Shown here: one piece after another, positions 63,462 to 64,000 of the stretch
Numbering within the stretch: the stretch's first letter is position 1
How the letters are laid out: each line of letters opens with the position of its first letter
Assembly (NCBI RefSeq): GCF_005116665.1
Contig: NZ_SWCJ01000003.1
Coordinates: 310,001 to 374,000 of the forward strand
Origin: Ferrimonas aestuarii
GTDB taxonomy: Bacteria > Pseudomonadota > Gammaproteobacteria > Enterobacterales > Shewanellaceae
Reading direction: 5' to 3'
Length of the DNA: 64,000 nt
The notes under the pieces: generated by a model
The model's database searches: none
Seen by the model: only the letters and a program-made list of their open reading frames with translations
What the model was told of the DNA's origin: nothing
Position numbers and translations under genes: made by a program

Positions 63462-63905
63462 ATGTCTATCATTGAGCGTTTAAAAGAAGAGCAGAAGGTT
63501 GCCATGCGTGCCAAAGATAAGGCGCGTCTTGGAACCATTCGTTTGGCTCTGGCTGCAGTTAAGCAGCTGGAAGTTGATGGCCAGAAAACCCTGACTAATG
63601 ATGAAGCGATTGCTGTACTTACCAAGATGGTAAAACAGCGTCGCGACTCCATCAGTCAGTACGAAGCTGCCAACCGCCAAGATTTGGCAGACGTGGAAGC
63701 GGCCGAAGTTGTGGTTCTGCAGGAGTTCCTGCCGCAGCCACTGACCGAGGAGGAGCTGGCTGCTCTGATTGAACAGGCGATGACCGATTCCGGCGCCAGC
63801 TCAATGCAAGACATGGGCAAGGTGATGGGGCTACTGAAGCCTCAGATTCAGGGTCGAGCCGACATGGGCGCTGTAAGCGGCCTGATTCGAGCCCGTCTGA
63901 ATTAA
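63462..63905 (+). CDS. yqeY: GatB/YqeY domain-containing protein
   Basis: A 147-residue helical protein with SIIERLKEEQKVAMRAKDKARLGTIRLALAAVK, ESISQYEAA-like RRDSISQYEAANRQDLADVE and the C-terminal MGKVMGLLKPQIQGRADMGAVSG of YqeY. This resembles the tail domain of GatB; a role in tRNA amidation is unproven. It sits between rpsU and dnaG as in many proteobacteria. Confidence 0.93.
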   Translation: MSIIERLKEEQKVAMRAKDKARLGTIRLALAAVKQLEVDGQKTLTNDEAIAVLTKMVKQRRDSISQYEAANRQDLADVEAAEVVVLQEFLPQPLTEEELAALIEQAMTDSGASSMQDMGKVMGLLKPQIQGRADMGAVSGLIRARLN

Positions 63906-63928
63906 GACACCTCGCCTTTGCGTGATAT

Positions 63929-63949
63929 AAGCCGTGCTCTGCACGGCTT
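63929..63949 (+). terminator. Terminator-like hairpin between yqeY and dnaG
   Basis: AAGCCGTGC and GCACGGCTT form a perfect stem around TCT. There is no T run, so partial termination or processing is possible, as at the rpsU-dnaG junction of E. coli. Confidence 0.6.
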
Positions 63950-63991
63950 GTTCGTCTCTAATCGACTGCCCTCAAGGAGACTCTAAAGTAA

Positions 63992-64000
63992 GTGGCCGGC
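63992..64000 (+). CDS. dnaG: DNA primase, first three codons (3' end outside window)
   Basis: GTG GCC GGC encodes Met-Ala-Gly, the usual start of DnaG, with AAGGAGA at 63974-63980 upstream. The call rests on the ribosome site, the first residues and the position after rpsU and yqeY; nine bases alone cannot prove it. Confidence 0.6.

Overview
The window reads as one contiguous, gene-dense piece of a gammaproteobacterial chromosome. Gene content and order point to the Alteromonadales, near Shewanella or Ferrimonas. This is an inference from synteny (uppP, ygiM, ygiF, glnE, cca, folB/folK, plsY, tsaD, rpsU, yqeY, dnaG all present), the norVW/norR locus, the gspAB pair and three small dispersed inverted-repeat elements. 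I see no rRNA, tRNA, CRISPR array, prophage or complete insertion sequence.

Layout. 1-2.1 kb: speA end, aguA and aguB, a translationally coupled arginine-to-putrescine route. 2.2-4.1 kb: a chemoreceptor. 4.5-8.7 kb: cysJIH sulfate assimilation on the minus strand. 9.1-12 kb: three-subunit proton-translocating transhydrogenase. 12.1-18.5 kb: two PspB-like membrane proteins, a HExxH protein, lpxL, a hotdog protein and glnE. 18.6-24.1 kb: a DUF350 protein, a K+ channel, a CYTH triphosphatase, the DUF47/pit phosphate transporter pair behind a likely Pho box, and ygiM. 24.4-27.6 kb: short putA. 27.7-35.1 kb: a Fur-linked ferric iron ABC transporter (fbpABC), a Fur-linked DUF4920/PepSY pair, and two tandem paralogous membrane proteins of unknown function. 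35.6-38.5 kb: a second chemoreceptor and an orphan SRA-like/HNH nuclease. 38.6-45.2 kb: gspAB, cca, an acetyltransferase and a RecQ-like helicase. 45.8-46.0 kb: a 53-residue secreted Cys-rich peptide. 46.2-50.9 kb: the nitric oxide detoxification locus norVW plus DUF1971, divergent from norR, with three NorR sites and a sigma-54 promoter between them.

The most distinctive region is 51.2-55.9 kb. A P1B-type ATPase sits last in a tightly overlapping operon with an HMA-like protein and three small low-complexity or glycine-zipper proteins. Two further genes lie upstream: a Cys-rich protein behind two Fur boxes and a divergent HMA-like protein. This matches the ferrosome (Fez) organelle operons known from Shewanella putrefaciens, Rhodopseudomonas palustris and Desulfovibrio magneticus. 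A near-perfect FNR-type site lies in the divergent promoter region, which fits an anaerobic, iron-starvation role.

55.9-64 kb: a hemerythrin-GGDEF cyclase, a TonB-dependent copper receptor, uppP-folK-folB, plsY, tsaD, rpsU, yqeY and the first codons of dnaG. Iron, copper, nitric oxide and anaerobic adaptation are the recurring accessory themes; the rest is housekeeping.
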